Source: Flavobacterium sp. SCGC AAA160-P02 (GTDB lineage Bacteria > Bacteroidota > Bacteroidia > Flavobacteriales > Flavobacteriaceae). From it: 64,000 nt of DNA. This document shows positions 16,646 to 25,959 of this stretch, in pieces (the stretch's first letter is position 1; each line of letters starts with the position of its first letter). The notes beneath the pieces were generated by a model. The model ran no database searches. It was not told the origin of the DNA and saw only the letters and a list, made by a program, of their open reading frames with translations. The position numbers were made by a program, and so were the translations under genes. Location of the stretch: the NCBI GenBank assembly GCA_000383355.1, contig KB911146.1, forward strand, positions 51,701-115,700. The letters run 5' to 3'.

Positions 16646-19096
16646 TTAAAACTTCATTCCAATTCTAAGGTTTAAGATTCTTCCAGAGAGGTAATTAGGC
16701 ACTCCAAACTGATTCTTAGTAGCCGCATCTCTTACCCAGGTATTGGTGATGGAGTTTTGAATATCAAACATATTAAATAGTTCTAGACCAGCTGTTAATT
16801 CTTTAAACTGACTTAAAAAACCAGTTGAAAATCTTTTACTTGCATCAGTAAATACATATAGTACCCCTAAATCTGCACGCCTGTAATCTCGCAATCTATT
16901 CTGAAAGTTATAGGGGTCTGCATAGGAAGGAGCACCTCCAGGAACACCAGAATTATAGACTAAATTTAAATAGGCTTTTAGATCAGGCAAATTAGGCACA
17001 TAATCTTGGAACAAAATCCCCAATTTAAATCGTTGATCTGAAGGCCTAGCAATATAACCTCGATTATCTATATTTTCTTCAGTTTTTAAAATACCCAAAC
17101 TAATCCAACTTTCATTTCCAGGTACAAATTCACCATTAAGTCTAATATCCATGCCTGTTGCATATCCTTTTGCATTATTGTTGGCCTGATATCGAATACG
17201 AACGTTATCTACGCTATATGGGTTAATATTAGATAAGTTTTTATAGTAAACTTCAGTGGTTAGCTTAAAAGGTCTATTCCAGATGGTAAAACTATAATCA
17301 CTTCCTAAAACCATATGAACAGATTTTTGCGCTTTAATGTTCGAAAGAATTTTCCCTTCAAAATCACGTAATTCTTTATAGAATGGTGGTTGAGAATACA
17401 CGCCTCCAGAAATTCTAAATAAGATGTCTTTTTCCCAACTAGGCTTCATGGCAAATTGAGCTCTTGGACTCACTATGAATTGATGTACAATTGGGTTATT
17501 ATTAGCTTCAACAGACCAGTGATGTCCACGAATTCCAATGTTCCACCAAACCTTGTGCTCACCAATAAATCCTTTTTTGCTGTATTGGAAAAAACCAGAA
17601 AATCTACTGATGTTTAAGGTATTTTGCGCTCTGATATTTTGAAATGGTTGAATTGGTCCAGTAAACGGATTGTAGGGTTGATCATTAATAAACCCCAAAT
17701 TTAAAGGTCTAATAGAAAAACCAACAGAGTCTATAATTTCCCATTCTCTAATACGGTCTTTAATATTTTCTGATTGATATTTAATACCAAAATCTATCTG
17801 ATTTTCATCTTTTTTATAAGTTCCTCTTATTTGAACGTTGGTAATTAAAGCATCTAAATCATTTCTGGAGTGATTTAATTGTGAACCAATTCCTTCAGAA
17901 AAGGTAACATCTCCAAATGTTTGTGATCCAATATTAGCATCTACTTCACCTAAATTATAGGATGCAGCAATATCAAAGTATTCTTCTTCTTGAGTATTAA
18001 ATGCAGTAACCGTAGCAGTTAGTTTAAGATCATCATTTGCTTGATAATCTGCACTTAATGCGCCAAAGCTGGTAAGATATGTGTCTTTTTCCTGTCCGTC
18101 ATAAAAAACAATTAACTCTAACGGATCTGTAACAGTTCCAAATCGAGTTCTTCTTGTTACGGGTTGGTAATCGTAGTTGTTTAAAGAGAAATTTCCTAAA
18201 AAATTTAAGGTAAGTTTTTCATTTTGTTTGTAAGATAAAAAAGCTTGTACGTCTGTAAAACGAGGTTTAAAATTAGTTTCTATTTGTTTAGAATTTACAA
18301 ACAAACTGTTATCTCTATATCTAACTCCAACTATAGCACTTAATTTTTTATCTAAAAACACATCCTCAACCGTAATACTACCACCTAGTAAACTAGCTTT
18401 AATGGTTGCGGCAAACTCTACCGGTTTTCTATAGGTGATGTCTAATACAGAAGAAAGCTTATCTCCATATTTAGCCTGAAATCCACCAGCAGAAAAATTA
18501 ATATTTTGAACCATGGTAGAATTTACAAAACTAAGACCTTCTTGTTGGCCAGAACGAACTAAGAAAGGACGATAAATTTCTATTCCATTGACATATACGA
18601 GGTTTTCATCAAAATTACCCCCACGAACATTGTATTGGGTGCTTAACTCGTTATTGTTGCTAACTCCAGGAAGTGTCATTAATAGCGTCTCTATTCCAGA
18701 ATTTGCTCCAGGAATTCTTTCAATTTTCTCAGCTTTTAAAGTTGTGATTCCTTGTGCATCTTTTGTGTCATTTTTTATAACAACTTCTTCTAATATTTCA
18801 TTTTCTGATTTTAAAATAGGAGAGAAGCGAATAATACTTCTTCTGTTGCTAAAGAATTCTTTAGAAATTGATTTAAAACCTACATGGCTAAATGTAAGAG
18901 TAACTTTTACATCTACAGGAATTCGTATTTCATAATATCCCTTTTTATTTGTGGTGGTACCTATGTTATTAAATTTCACAGAAACATCTTCAATAGACCT
19001 ATTTTTAGAATCCTTTACAAATCCTTTAATAATTGATGTTTTTTGCCCCCAAATCATCGCTGGAAACAAAAATAAAAAGAGTACTATATTTTTCAC
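16646..19096 (-). CDS. TonB-dependent outer-membrane receptor with N-terminal CarboxypepD-like domain
   Basis: Outer-membrane receptor: signal peptide, carboxypeptidase-like regulatory beta domain (about residues 25-105 of the 816-residue form), plug (NFDENLVYVNGIEIYRPF) and C-terminal beta barrel ending in NLRIGMKF. Ligand unknown. The frame is open to an ATG at 19153 and another at 19132, both inside the upstream peptidase gene. The GTG at 19096 (VKNIVLFLFLFPAMIWGQ) is preferred. It gives a compact signal peptide, begins 13 bases after the peptidase stop and has an AAGGAC upstream. It probably forms an operon with the M23 peptidase. Confidence 0.85.
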   Translation of the reverse strand: MKNIVLFLFLFPAMIWGQKTSIIKGFVKDSKNRSIEDVSVKFNNIGTTTNKKGYYEIRIPVDVKVTLTFSHVGFKSISKEFFSNRRSIIRFSPILKSENEILEEVVIKNDTKDAQGITTLKAEKIERIPGANSGIETLLMTLPGVSNNNELSTQYNVRGGNFDENLVYVNGIEIYRPFLVRSGQQEGLSFVNSTMVQNINFSAGGFQAKYGDKLSSVLDITYRKPVEFAATIKASLLGGSITVEDVFLDKKLSAIVGVRYRDNSLFVNSKQIETNFKPRFTDVQAFLSYKQNEKLTLNFLGNFSLNNYDYQPVTRRTRFGTVTDPLELIVFYDGQEKDTYLTSFGALSADYQANDDLKLTATVTAFNTQEEEYFDIAASYNLGEVDANIGSQTFGDVTFSEGIGSQLNHSRNDLDALITNVQIRGTYKKDENQIDFGIKYQSENIKDRIREWEIIDSVGFSIRPLNLGFINDQPYNPFTGPIQPFQNIRAQNTLNISRFSGFFQYSKKGFIGEHKVWWNIGIRGHHWSVEANNNPIVHQFIVSPRAQFAMKPSWEKDILFRISGGVYSQPPFYKELRDFEGKILSNIKAQKSVHMVLGSDYSFTIWNRPFKLTTEVYYKNLSNINPYSVDNVRIRYQANNNAKGYATGMDIRLNGEFVPGNESWISLGILKTEENIDNRGYIARPSDQRFKLGILFQDYVPNLPDLKAYLNLVYNSGVPGGAPSYADPYNFQNRLRDYRRADLGVLYVFTDASKRFSTGFLSQFKELTAGLELFNMFDIQNSITNTWVRDAATKNQFGVPNYLSGRILNLRIGMKF

Positions 19097-19109
19097 GTGT
19101 TGTTTGTCC

Positions 19110-20801
19110 TTATTTCCTATAAAACGTAGCATTATAGGTATTCGTATTTCCAACGTTGTCAGAGACTACAAGTTTAAAGATATGTTTGCTTCCTACCAAT
19201 TTTTTATCACTAAAATTGTAAGATAATTTTTTCTTTTTCACATCGTATTCCATCAAGATCCATTCATCATCTATAAATGCTTCATAAGACTTTATACCAG
19301 ATTGTGTATCTGATATTTTAATTGTTAGGTAGTTTAATTTACTTATCCAATTATTATTTTTAAAATTTAAATTATATATTTTAGGTAACTCATTGTCAAT
19401 TAATAAGGTGTATTTACCTAAAGTTTTAGTTGTAGTAAATAACTTATCTTCTCTTTTCCTAGTATTCTGATAATATGGATATTTTTTGTTGTTTATATTA
19501 GCAATATAGATATTATTTACTTCAGATTTCCTATACATTGTACTGTCAAAAGTAATTGTAAAACTTTTGTTTAAAGGTATAGTAGGCTTATGTATGGTAG
19601 CAAGCTTTCCGTTTACAGAAAAGTCAATAAAAATATCTTTATAAAAAGTGTTTTTTGGAAAAGCTACTGTTACTCCGCCTTCAGTAAATTTTTGAAATTT
19701 ATTTTTTAAAATTTTATAATTAGTAGTGTCTTTTTCTTGTAGTAGTATAGATTCACTTTTAACTCCAATTATTGGAATTTTAACAGAAGATCTATTTCCT
19801 TTAAAATCTTTAGCAATAATTTCTACTTTATAACTGAATTCTTCTTTTACATCAACAAACCCATCTTTAACCAAATCTTCATAAATACTAAGTTTAGTTT
19901 CTTTTTCTCTAAAAGTTTTTTGTATTCTATTTTTATAGGTAGCAAAATAGGGGTAATCTATTAAAAGATTTATATACTTACTCTCTGCAAAAGAAAATGT
20001 TTCTACATCATGGTAGTAATGCCGCTTTCCGTTTACCTTCATTTCTATGCTGTAAACACCATTTTTATTTAATTCTTTCCCTAGTAAATCATATACATTT
20101 ACCCCAAAACCAATGCTGCCTGAAGCACTTATTCTATTAGTTCTGTAGTTGTTTAGAGAATCTTTCTTTATGGCTAAAGTTTGTTTTTTTACACTTCTAT
20201 TAATTCTTGAACCCTCTCCAATTGGGTAGGCTATTAATTTATTGATTCTTGGAGCAATGGAGTCTTTAATTTTTAAACCAAATAATAATGGATTAATGAT
20301 GTGTTCTGTTTTTGTATCTCTTATTTCATAATGTAAATGAGGAGCAACAAAACCACCAGTTCTTCCTGTGAAGGCAATGACTTGCCCCTTTTTAACTGTA
20401 ATTTCATTTTCTGCTGGATATATATTACCTGTTTCGTAGCTTTCTTTTTGGTATTGAATGTTTTTCACATATTCTTGAATTCCATCACCAAACTTACTTA
20501 AGTGGGCATAAACAGAAGTATATCCATTTGGGTGAGAGATATAAATAACTTTACCATATCCCCAAATAGCCACTTTAATTCTTGATACATAACCATCTGC
20601 GGTAGCATACACAGGGAAACCAGTTCTTCGCTTGGTTTTAATATCTACTCCTGCATGAAAATGATTGTTTCTTAGTTCTCCAAATGTTCCTGAGAGATGT
20701 AAAGAAATGTCTAAAGGACTTCTAAAATAGTTTGTCGGGTACTTATTTTGAGCAGAAGATGTAAAACTTGCGAAAAGCAGTATTAAAATAATATTTTTCA
20801 A
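19110..20801 (-). CDS. M23 family metallopeptidase (LytM-type)
   Basis: A 563-residue secreted peptidase with a signal peptide (to about residue 18, SSAQ). The LytM/M23 zinc site is complete: H49-x3-D53 (HFHAGVD) and H155-x-H157 (APHLHYEI). The N-terminal catalytic part (about 30-185) is followed by a long beta-rich region with Ig-like features and no recognised family. M23 enzymes cut peptide cross-links of peptidoglycan, and some activate cell-wall amidases. Here all catalytic residues are kept, so direct hydrolysis is possible. The TonB receptor gene follows closely. Confidence 0.88.
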   Translation of the reverse strand: MKNIILILLFASFTSSAQNKYPTNYFRSPLDISLHLSGTFGELRNNHFHAGVDIKTKRRTGFPVYATADGYVSRIKVAIWGYGKVIYISHPNGYTSVYAHLSKFGDGIQEYVKNIQYQKESYETGNIYPAENEITVKKGQVIAFTGRTGGFVAPHLHYEIRDTKTEHIINPLLFGLKIKDSIAPRINKLIAYPIGEGSRINRSVKKQTLAIKKDSLNNYRTNRISASGSIGFGVNVYDLLGKELNKNGVYSIEMKVNGKRHYYHDVETFSFAESKYINLLIDYPYFATYKNRIQKTFREKETKLSIYEDLVKDGFVDVKEEFSYKVEIIAKDFKGNRSSVKIPIIGVKSESILLQEKDTTNYKILKNKFQKFTEGGVTVAFPKNTFYKDIFIDFSVNGKLATIHKPTIPLNKSFTITFDSTMYRKSEVNNIYIANINNKKYPYYQNTRKREDKLFTTTKTLGKYTLLIDNELPKIYNLNFKNNNWISKLNYLTIKISDTQSGIKSYEAFIDDEWILMEYDVKKKKLSYNFSDKKLVGSKHIFKLVVSDNVGNTNTYNATFYRK

Positions 20802-20902
20802 ATTTTTCAGTAATTTTTATACCAAATTAAGAAAACTATTTAAATCATTAAGCCAACTAGTTGTATAATATTTTAATGAAAAGTTATTTAAGCTACAAAT
20901 AG

Positions 20903-20933
20903 TTGTTAGTTATAAAACAGAATGTTAACTTTG
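20903..20933 (+). promoter_or_regulatory. Bacteroidota-type promoter (TTG-N20-TAACTTTG)
   Basis: TTG at 20903-20905, a 20-base spacer, then TAACTTTG at 20926-20933. Both elements and the spacing fit the Bacteroidota vegetative promoter. It lies 28 bases before the ZapB-like gene and would drive that gene and zapA. Confidence 0.6.
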
Positions 20934-20961
20934 TGACTATAGTTTTATATTTAAGAGCTTA

Positions 20962-21252
20962 ATGAGTAATACTATTGAAGCAGTTCATTTATTGGAAGTT
21001 AAGTTAAAGAGCTTACTTTCTAATTACGATTTTCTATTAAAAGAAAATGAGTTACTACTTCAAAATTCATCAAAATTACAACATCAGCTTTTAGAAAATA
21101 AGCAATTATTAGAACAACAAGAAAAACAATTTAACTTGTTGAAAATTGCTAAAACTATAGAGGGCAGTAACAATAGTACAAGAGATACAAAATTCAAAAT
21201 AAATGCTTTAATTCGAGAAATCGATAAATGTATCGTTCAATTGAACGAGTAA
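20962..21252 (+). CDS. Small coiled-coil protein, possibly ZapB-like division partner
   Basis: A 96-residue, almost entirely helical protein. Leucine/isoleucine heptads run through about residues 8-65, with LLEVKLKSLLSNYDFLLKEN and LLENKQLLEQQEKQFNLL. No membrane helix or enzyme motif. It ends two bases before zapA, so the two are translationally close. Coiled-coil proteins of this size upstream of zapA are common in Flavobacteriia, and ZapB-like scaffolding of the Z-ring is a reasonable inference from position and structure only. Confidence 0.65.
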   Translation: MSNTIEAVHLLEVKLKSLLSNYDFLLKENELLLQNSSKLQHQLLENKQLLEQQEKQFNLLKIAKTIEGSNNSTRDTKFKINALIREIDKCIVQLNE

Positions 21253-21254
21253 TA

Positions 21255-21560
21255 ATGTTTATTAGTATTGTGGGAAAATTAAAGATTAATTTAGTAATAG
21301 CAGGAAGAACATATCCCTTAAGTGTGAATAGCACAAAAGAAGAAGAAGGTATGAGAAAAGCTGCAGCCAATATTAATCAACTCATTAGTAAGTATGAAAA
21401 AAACTATGCTGTGAGTGACAAACAAGATGTTTTAGCGATGTGTGCATTACAATTTGCATCTAAACTAGAAATCTCCACTTTAGATAGTAAAGAAACAAAC
21501 ACCGAAGCATTGGATAAGATTCATGAACTAACTCAGTTGGTTAGTGATCTTTTAGAATAA
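21255..21560 (+). CDS. zapA: Cell division protein ZapA
   Basis: A small cytosolic protein (101 residues) that bundles FtsZ filaments at the division site. The conserved family pattern is present: KINLVIAGRTYPLSV, EEEGMRKAAANINQLI and DKQDVLAMCALQFASKL. The frame is open back to 21228 inside the preceding gene. The ATG at 21255, two bases after the previous stop, is the better start because it gives the normal short N-terminus before the first beta strand. The 6S RNA gene follows directly. Confidence 0.88.
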   Translation: MFISIVGKLKINLVIAGRTYPLSVNSTKEEEGMRKAAANINQLISKYEKNYAVSDKQDVLAMCALQFASKLEISTLDSKETNTEALDKIHELTQLVSDLLE

Positions 21561-21587
21561 GTACTCTTACAATACAATAATATACTG

Positions 21588-21769
21588 CCTACATTAGTTA
21601 TTTGTTTGATAAACTCAACACGAATCTATTATGAAGGACAAGTCTTAGTTGCTAAAGAAAGCCTTAGGTATTGAATTTATTTCTTTATCAAGAGGATCCT
21701 TGATCAGCTAGTTAGTTCTAAACATGTCATAATGGAGTTTATATAAACCTTACTAGTGTAGGTTTTTTT
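21588..21769 (+). ncRNA. ssrS: 6S RNA (flavobacterial type)
   Basis: The zapA-rny gap folds into one long interrupted hairpin. A perfect or near-perfect 11-bp closing stem pairs 21588-21598 with 21752-21762. Inner stems pair 21604-21607 with 21745-21748, 21610-21616 with 21735-21741, and 21628-21634 with 21727-21733. A large open central region remains, and a T7 run ends the transcript at 21763-21769. This rod with a central bubble is the shape of 6S RNA, which binds the RNA polymerase holoenzyme in place of a promoter. A position after zapA is also seen in Proteobacteria. Confidence 0.85.
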
Positions 21770-21788
21770 ATACAAACAAACCAAAATT

Positions 21789-23354
21789 ATGAATGAAATG
21801 ATATTTCCTGCCTTAGCAGGATTAGTAGGTGTAATTGTCGGATTAATAATTGCAAGATTTTCAGAAAAATCTAAAGCTAATAAAATTTTAGATGCTACAA
21901 AGAAAGAGTCAAATGCTCTTATTAAGGAAGCTAAAGTTGAAGCAGAAGCGCTAAAAAAAGATAAAATATTACAAGCAAAAGAGAAATTTATCGAATTAAA
22001 ATCTGAACATGAAAAAGTCATATTTAGTAGAGAAAAGAAAATTTCAGATGTTGAGAAAAGAACAAGAGATAAAGAGTCTCAGATACAATCTGAAGTTGAT
22101 AAAACAAAAAGATTAAATACATCTCTTGAACAAAAAGAAAATGATTACAATAATAAACTAGAATACTTAGATAAAAAAGAAGACGAAGTTTCAAAACAAC
22201 ATAAAAGACATATAGATCTTTTAGAGCAGATATCTGGTTTTTCTGCAGAAGAAGCAAAAAAAGAATTGGTTAATTCTTTAAAAGATGAAGCAAAATCTGA
22301 CGCCATGGGGTTTGTTCAAAACACTTTAGAGGAAGCTAAACTTACAGCAGAACAAGAAGCTAGAAAAGTTGTACTAAGCACTATACAAAGAGTAGGAGTT
22401 GAGCAGGCTGTAGAAAACTGTGTCTCAGTTTTTAATTTAGAGTCTGATGATGTAAAAGGAAGAATTATTGGTAGAGAAGGAAGAAATATTAGAGCTCTAG
22501 AAGCTGCAACGGGTGTAGAAATTATTGTTGATGATACCCCAGAGGCAATTATCCTTTCATGTTTTGATCCTGTAAGAAGAGAGGTTGCCAGATTATCTAT
22601 GCATAAATTGGTTACAGATGGTAGAATTCACCCTGCAAGAATAGAAGAGGTTGTTGCTAAAACAGAAAAACAAATTACTCAAGAAATTATAGAAGTTGGA
22701 AAGCGTACAGTTATAGATTTAGGCATACATGGATTACATCCAGAACTTATAAAAACTGTTGGGAGAATGAAATACAGGTCTTCCTATGGTCAGAACCTTT
22801 TACAACACTCTAGAGAAGTTGCTAATCTTTGTGGAATTATGGCATCTGAATTAGGTTTAAATCCTAAAATAGCTAAAAGAGCCGGATTACTTCATGATAT
22901 AGGTAAAGTACCAGACGCAGAAAGTGAATTACCTCATGCATTGTTAGGAATGGAATGGGCTGAAAAATATGGAGAGAAAAAAGATGTTTGTAATGCTATT
23001 GGAGCTCACCATGATGAAATAGAAATGAAAACATTATTTGCTCCAATTGTGCAAGTTTGTGATGCTATTTCTGGAGCTAGACCTGGTGCAAGAAGACAGG
23101 TTTTAGATTCGTACATACAAAGATTGAAAGACTTGGAAGACATTGCTTTTGGCTTTTCAGGTGTTCAGAAAGCTTATGCTATTCAAGCCGGGCGAGAATT
23201 ACGTGTTATGGTAGAAAGTGGTAAAGTAAACGACACCAAAGCTGCTGAATTGTCTTTTAGTATTAGTCAAAAAATACAAAACGATATGACGTATCCAGGT
23301 CAAGTAAAAGTTACCGTTATTAGAGAAACTAGAGCAGTAAACGTAGCCAAGTAA
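21789..23354 (+). CDS. rny: Ribonuclease Y
   Basis: A 521-residue membrane-anchored endoribonuclease that starts mRNA decay. It has an N-terminal membrane helix (about residues 5-22), a long charged coiled coil (about 30-170), and a KH domain with [20 protein letters not shown] near residue 225. The HD domain has [17 protein letters not shown] and GAHHDE. The conserved C-terminus [20 protein letters not shown] is complete. It begins 19 bases after the 6S RNA U-tract. Confidence 0.95.
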   Translation: MNEMIFPALAGLVGVIVGLIIARFSEKSKANKILDATKKESNALIKEAKVEAEALKKDKILQAKEKFIELKSEHEKVIFSREKKISDVEKRTRDKESQIQSEVDKTKRLNTSLEQKENDYNNKLEYLDKKEDEVSKQHKRHIDLLEQISGFSAEEAKKELVNSLKDEAKSDAMGFVQNTLEEAKLTAEQEARKVVLSTIQRVGVEQAVENCVSVFNLESDDVKGRIIGREGRNIRALEAATGVEIIVDDTPEAIILSCFDPVRREVARLSMHKLVTDGRIHPARIEEVVAKTEKQITQEIIEVGKRTVIDLGIHGLHPELIKTVGRMKYRSSYGQNLLQHSREVANLCGIMASELGLNPKIAKRAGLLHDIGKVPDAESELPHALLGMEWAEKYGEKKDVCNAIGAHHDEIEMKTLFAPIVQVCDAISGARPGARRQVLDSYIQRLKDLEDIAFGFSGVQKAYAIQAGRELRVMVESGKVNDTKAAELSFSISQKIQNDMTYPGQVKVTVIRETRAVNVAK

Positions 23355-23430
23355 GAAAGAAAATTAAATAAAAATTTCATTAATTAGTTTGTGAAAAAAA
23401 CTATAGGTGGAATTTTTTTTATGAGAAATT

Positions 23431-24330
23431 TTAAGATCTTCTGGGATGGTATTTTTCTACCACTTTTTTTAAGAAACTAGTATCTAGGTGAACATAAACC
23501 TCTGTTGTGGTAATGCTTTCATGCCCTAGCATTTGTTGGATAGCTCTTAAATCTGCTCCATTTTTTAAAAGATGAGTTGCAAAAGAATGTCTGAAGGTAT
23601 GTGGGCTTATTTTTTTTTGAAGATTTATTTTAATGGCAAGTTCTTTTAAAATCATAAATACCATTTGTCTTGATAATGATTTCCCACGTCTATTTAAAAA
23701 TAAGGTATCTTCAAACCCCTTTACTACCAATAGATGAGCTCTAATCTCATTCATATACAGAATAATATACTTTTGAGCTCTAAAATGAATAGGAACAAAG
23801 CGTTCTTTATTTCCTTTTCCTATAATTTTAATAAAACCTTCTTCAAAAAATAAATCAGATATTTTTAAGTGAATTAATTCACTAACTCTTAATCCACAGC
23901 TATACATAGTTTCAAGCATCGCTCTATTTCTTTCTCCTTCAGTTTTGCTAAGATCTATAGCAGTAATTAAGCTATTTATTTCTTCTTCTGATAATGTGTC
24001 TGGTAGTTTACGACCAGTTTTTGGAGCTTCTATTAAATCTGTTGGGTTAGATTCTCTATAGTTTTCAAAAATTAAGTATTCAAAAAAACTTCTTAAACCA
24101 GAAATTATTCTAGCCTGACTTCTAGGACTTATTTTTTTTGCAATTTCATATACAAATTCTTGAATGAATTCTTCTGTTATATTTATAGGAGAACTAGATA
24201 TACCATTTTTTTCTAGGAACATAACAAACTTTTTAATGTCTCTTAAATAATTATCTATTGTATTTTCAGAGAGCCCTCTTTCAATATTCAAATAGTGATT
24301 ATAATCTAAAATTGCTTGCTTCCATTTCAC
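23431..24330 (-). CDS. xerD: Site-specific tyrosine recombinase XerD
   Basis: A 299-residue tyrosine recombinase that resolves chromosome dimers at dif together with XerC, or alone. The N-terminal SAM-like core-binding domain covers about residues 1-90 (YLNIERGLSENTIDNYLRDI). The catalytic domain has the first Arg in SCGLRVSELIHL, Lys in GKGNKERFVP, the H-x-x-R box HTFRHSFATHLL, and the C-terminal His and Tyr in LGHESITTTEVYVH. All catalytic residues are kept. No attachment site or cargo surrounds it. The neighbour aroQ (across a barrel-protein gene) is consistent with a housekeeping Xer. Confidence 0.93.
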   Translation of the reverse strand: MKWKQAILDYNHYLNIERGLSENTIDNYLRDIKKFVMFLEKNGISSSPINITEEFIQEFVYEIAKKISPRSQARIISGLRSFFEYLIFENYRESNPTDLIEAPKTGRKLPDTLSEEEINSLITAIDLSKTEGERNRAMLETMYSCGLRVSELIHLKISDLFFEEGFIKIIGKGNKERFVPIHFRAQKYIILYMNEIRAHLLVVKGFEDTLFLNRRGKSLSRQMVFMILKELAIKINLQKKISPHTFRHSFATHLLKNGADLRAIQQMLGHESITTTEVYVHLDTSFLKKVVEKYHPRRS

Positions 24331-24476
24331 TCTATGAAGGTAGTGATTTACTTAATTTTATTCAAATTATAGTTTTAAATAATAATCTTTAATTAGTTCT
24401 TATTTGAAATTAATATTTTTATTAGTATATTTAAAACGTAATTAACTAACTATTAAATAACTAAACACTACTTATT

Positions 24477-25007
24477 ATGAAAAAATTATTATTATTTACT
24501 GCATTAATATCTTTTTGCTTTACTGTAAATGCACAAGAATCTAAATTTGGTGTAACCGCGGGTTATCAATCATCAAGTTTTAAAGTATCTGGAGCAGGTT
24601 TAGATATATCAACAGATGCTTCTGGTTATTTCGTAGGATTTTTTGCGCAATTTTCAGTATCAGAAACTTTTAGTATTCAACCAGAGCTTCTTTATTCTTC
24701 AGTTTCTGATGATGGAGAATCTATAGGTGATATAATAATTCCAGTAATGCTTAAATTTCATTTGACAGATAAATTTAATTTTATGGCTGGTCCACAATTT
24801 GATTATATTACAGAAGATGATGCAGAAGGTATAAAGAAATTTGGCATGGGTTTAGGTTTTGGGCTTGGATATGATATTTCAGATAATATATCTTTAGGTG
24901 CTAGATATTCTATTGGTTTTGATAGACTTGATGATGAGGGGGAAGATGTTGGGGACGCATCTTTTAAGATAAATATTTTTCAAATTGGATTGAGCTATAG
25001 TTTTTAA
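24477..25007 (+). CDS. Outer-membrane beta-barrel protein (porin-like)
   Basis: A 176-residue protein with a signal peptide (to about residue 19, VNAQ) and alternating amphipathic strands typical of the OmpX/PorT-like eight-stranded barrel fold (for example FGVTAGYQSSSF, FSIQPELLYSSV and ISLGARYSIGFD). It ends in QIGLSYSF with the C-terminal aromatic used for outer-membrane insertion. Loops are rich in Asp and Glu. No specific function is recognised. It is monocistronic, followed by a strong terminator. Confidence 0.8.
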   Translation: MKKLLLFTALISFCFTVNAQESKFGVTAGYQSSSFKVSGAGLDISTDASGYFVGFFAQFSVSETFSIQPELLYSSVSDDGESIGDIIIPVMLKFHLTDKFNFMAGPQFDYITEDDAEGIKKFGMGLGFGLGYDISDNISLGARYSIGFDRLDDEGEDVGDASFKINIFQIGLSYSF

Positions 25008-25032
25008 TGTTTGATATCAATATTTTAAATCT

Positions 25033-25059
25033 AAGTGGGCTATTTGGCCCACTTTTTTT
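25033..25059 (+). terminator. Rho-independent terminator
   Basis: A perfect 8-bp stem AAGTGGGC/GCCCACTT with a TATTTG loop and a T-run at the 3' side. It ends the barrel-protein transcript and separates it from the aroQ promoter. Confidence 0.85.
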
Positions 25060-25074
25060 ATCTTAAATTAATTG

Positions 25075-25082
25075 TATTTTTG
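25075..25082 (+). promoter_or_regulatory. Promoter -7 element (TATTTTTG) for aroQ
   Basis: A TAnnTTTG match ending 4 bases before the aroQ ATG. Transcription would begin at or next to the start codon, so the mRNA may be leaderless. Confidence 0.45.
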
Positions 25083-25086
25083 TTTC

Positions 25087-25506
25087 ATGAAAATAATTAT
25101 TATAAACGGACCCAACTTAAATTTATTAGGTAAAAGAGAACCAGAAATATATGGTGCACATTCTTTTGATGACTATTTTGAAAGTTTGCAACATATGTAC
25201 TCAACAATAGATTTCTCCTATTTTCAATCGAATATTGAAGGAGAGATTATTGATAAACTACATGAAGTTGGTTTTAATTATGATGGCATTATTCTCAATG
25301 CGGCTGCCTATACACATACCTCTGTAGGTATTGGTGATGCTGTAAAAGGTATAGAAACTCCTGTAGTAGAAGTACATATCTCAAATGTACATGCCAGAGA
25401 AGAATTTAGACACCAAAGTTTTATAGCTGCAAACGCAAAAGGAGTTATTGTTGGTTTTGGTTTAAAAAGTTATGAATTGGCAGTCCAAAGCTTTTTAGAG
25501 CTTTAA
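25087..25506 (+). CDS. aroQ: 3-dehydroquinate dehydratase, type II
   Basis: A 139-residue shikimate-pathway enzyme converting 3-dehydroquinate to 3-dehydroshikimate, forming dodecamers in the cytosol. The active-site segments are complete: NGPNLNLLGKREPEIYG with the catalytic Tyr, NAAAYTHTSVGIGDAV, and VHISNVHAREEFRHQS with the catalytic His. The open frame begins at 25072, but the extra five residues lie over the promoter element. The ATG at 25087 (MKIIIINGPN) is the family start. Confidence 0.93.
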   Translation: MKIIIINGPNLNLLGKREPEIYGAHSFDDYFESLQHMYSTIDFSYFQSNIEGEIIDKLHEVGFNYDGIILNAAAYTHTSVGIGDAVKGIETPVVEVHISNVHAREEFRHQSFIAANAKGVIVGFGLKSYELAVQSFLEL

Positions 25507-25959
25507 AACCATTTTAATGTCTGACCTCTCATAATGCGATTCCTTTTCTAGTTCAACTTCTACAAACCCATTTTTTTTATACAAGTTAATAGCAGGAACA
25601 AGTTTTGTATGAGAGTATAACATTAATTCTGCCCAGTTTTTATCTTTGGCAAACCCAATACAATGATTCATGAGTTGTTGGCCAATTTTTAATCCTCGAA
25701 ACTCTGGAGCTACCGCCATTTTACTCAATTCAAACCCTTCTTTTTGCTTAATTAAGGCAACAGTTCCAACAATTTGATGCTTATGTTTAGCGAAAAAAAT
25801 AAAACCTCCCAAATCTATAATATGTTCTTTTGGTTTGGTTAACACCTTTTTATCGTAAGGTTCTACATAAAAATATTTTTCTAGCCATTCAATATTTAGA
25901 TCACCAAATATTGTTGAATAATCTGAATGAAAATTAATAATTTCTATAGAAGTTTTCAA
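25495..25959 (-). CDS. GNAT family N-acetyltransferase
   Basis: A 154-residue acyl-CoA-dependent N-acetyltransferase. The acetyl-CoA-binding motif A is KMAVAPEFRGLKIGQQLMNHCI (V-x-x-x-x-R-G-x-x-I-G). Motif B follows as LYSHTKLVPAINLYKKNGF. The substrate is unknown. Its 3' end overlaps the aroQ end by 12 bases (convergent), and its start directly follows the FTCD gene on the minus strand with no gap, implying co-transcription. Confidence 0.88.
   Translation of the reverse strand: MKTSIEIINFHSDYSTIFGDLNIEWLEKYFYVEPYDKKVLTKPKEHIIDLGGFIFFAKHKHQIVGTVALIKQKEGFELSKMAVAPEFRGLKIGQQLMNHCIGFAKDKNWAELMLYSHTKLVPAINLYKKNGFVEVELEKESHYERSDIKMVLKL

Noticed and set aside
19097..19153. ATG starts for the TonB receptor at 19153 and 19132
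   Set aside because: They lie inside the M23 peptidase gene and put about 19 or 12 polar residues before the signal peptide; the GTG at 19096 fits better, though the choice is not proved.
23431..24330. XerD as an integrase marking a mobile island
   Set aside because: The protein looks like housekeeping XerD; there are no direct repeats, tRNA target or cargo genes around it.
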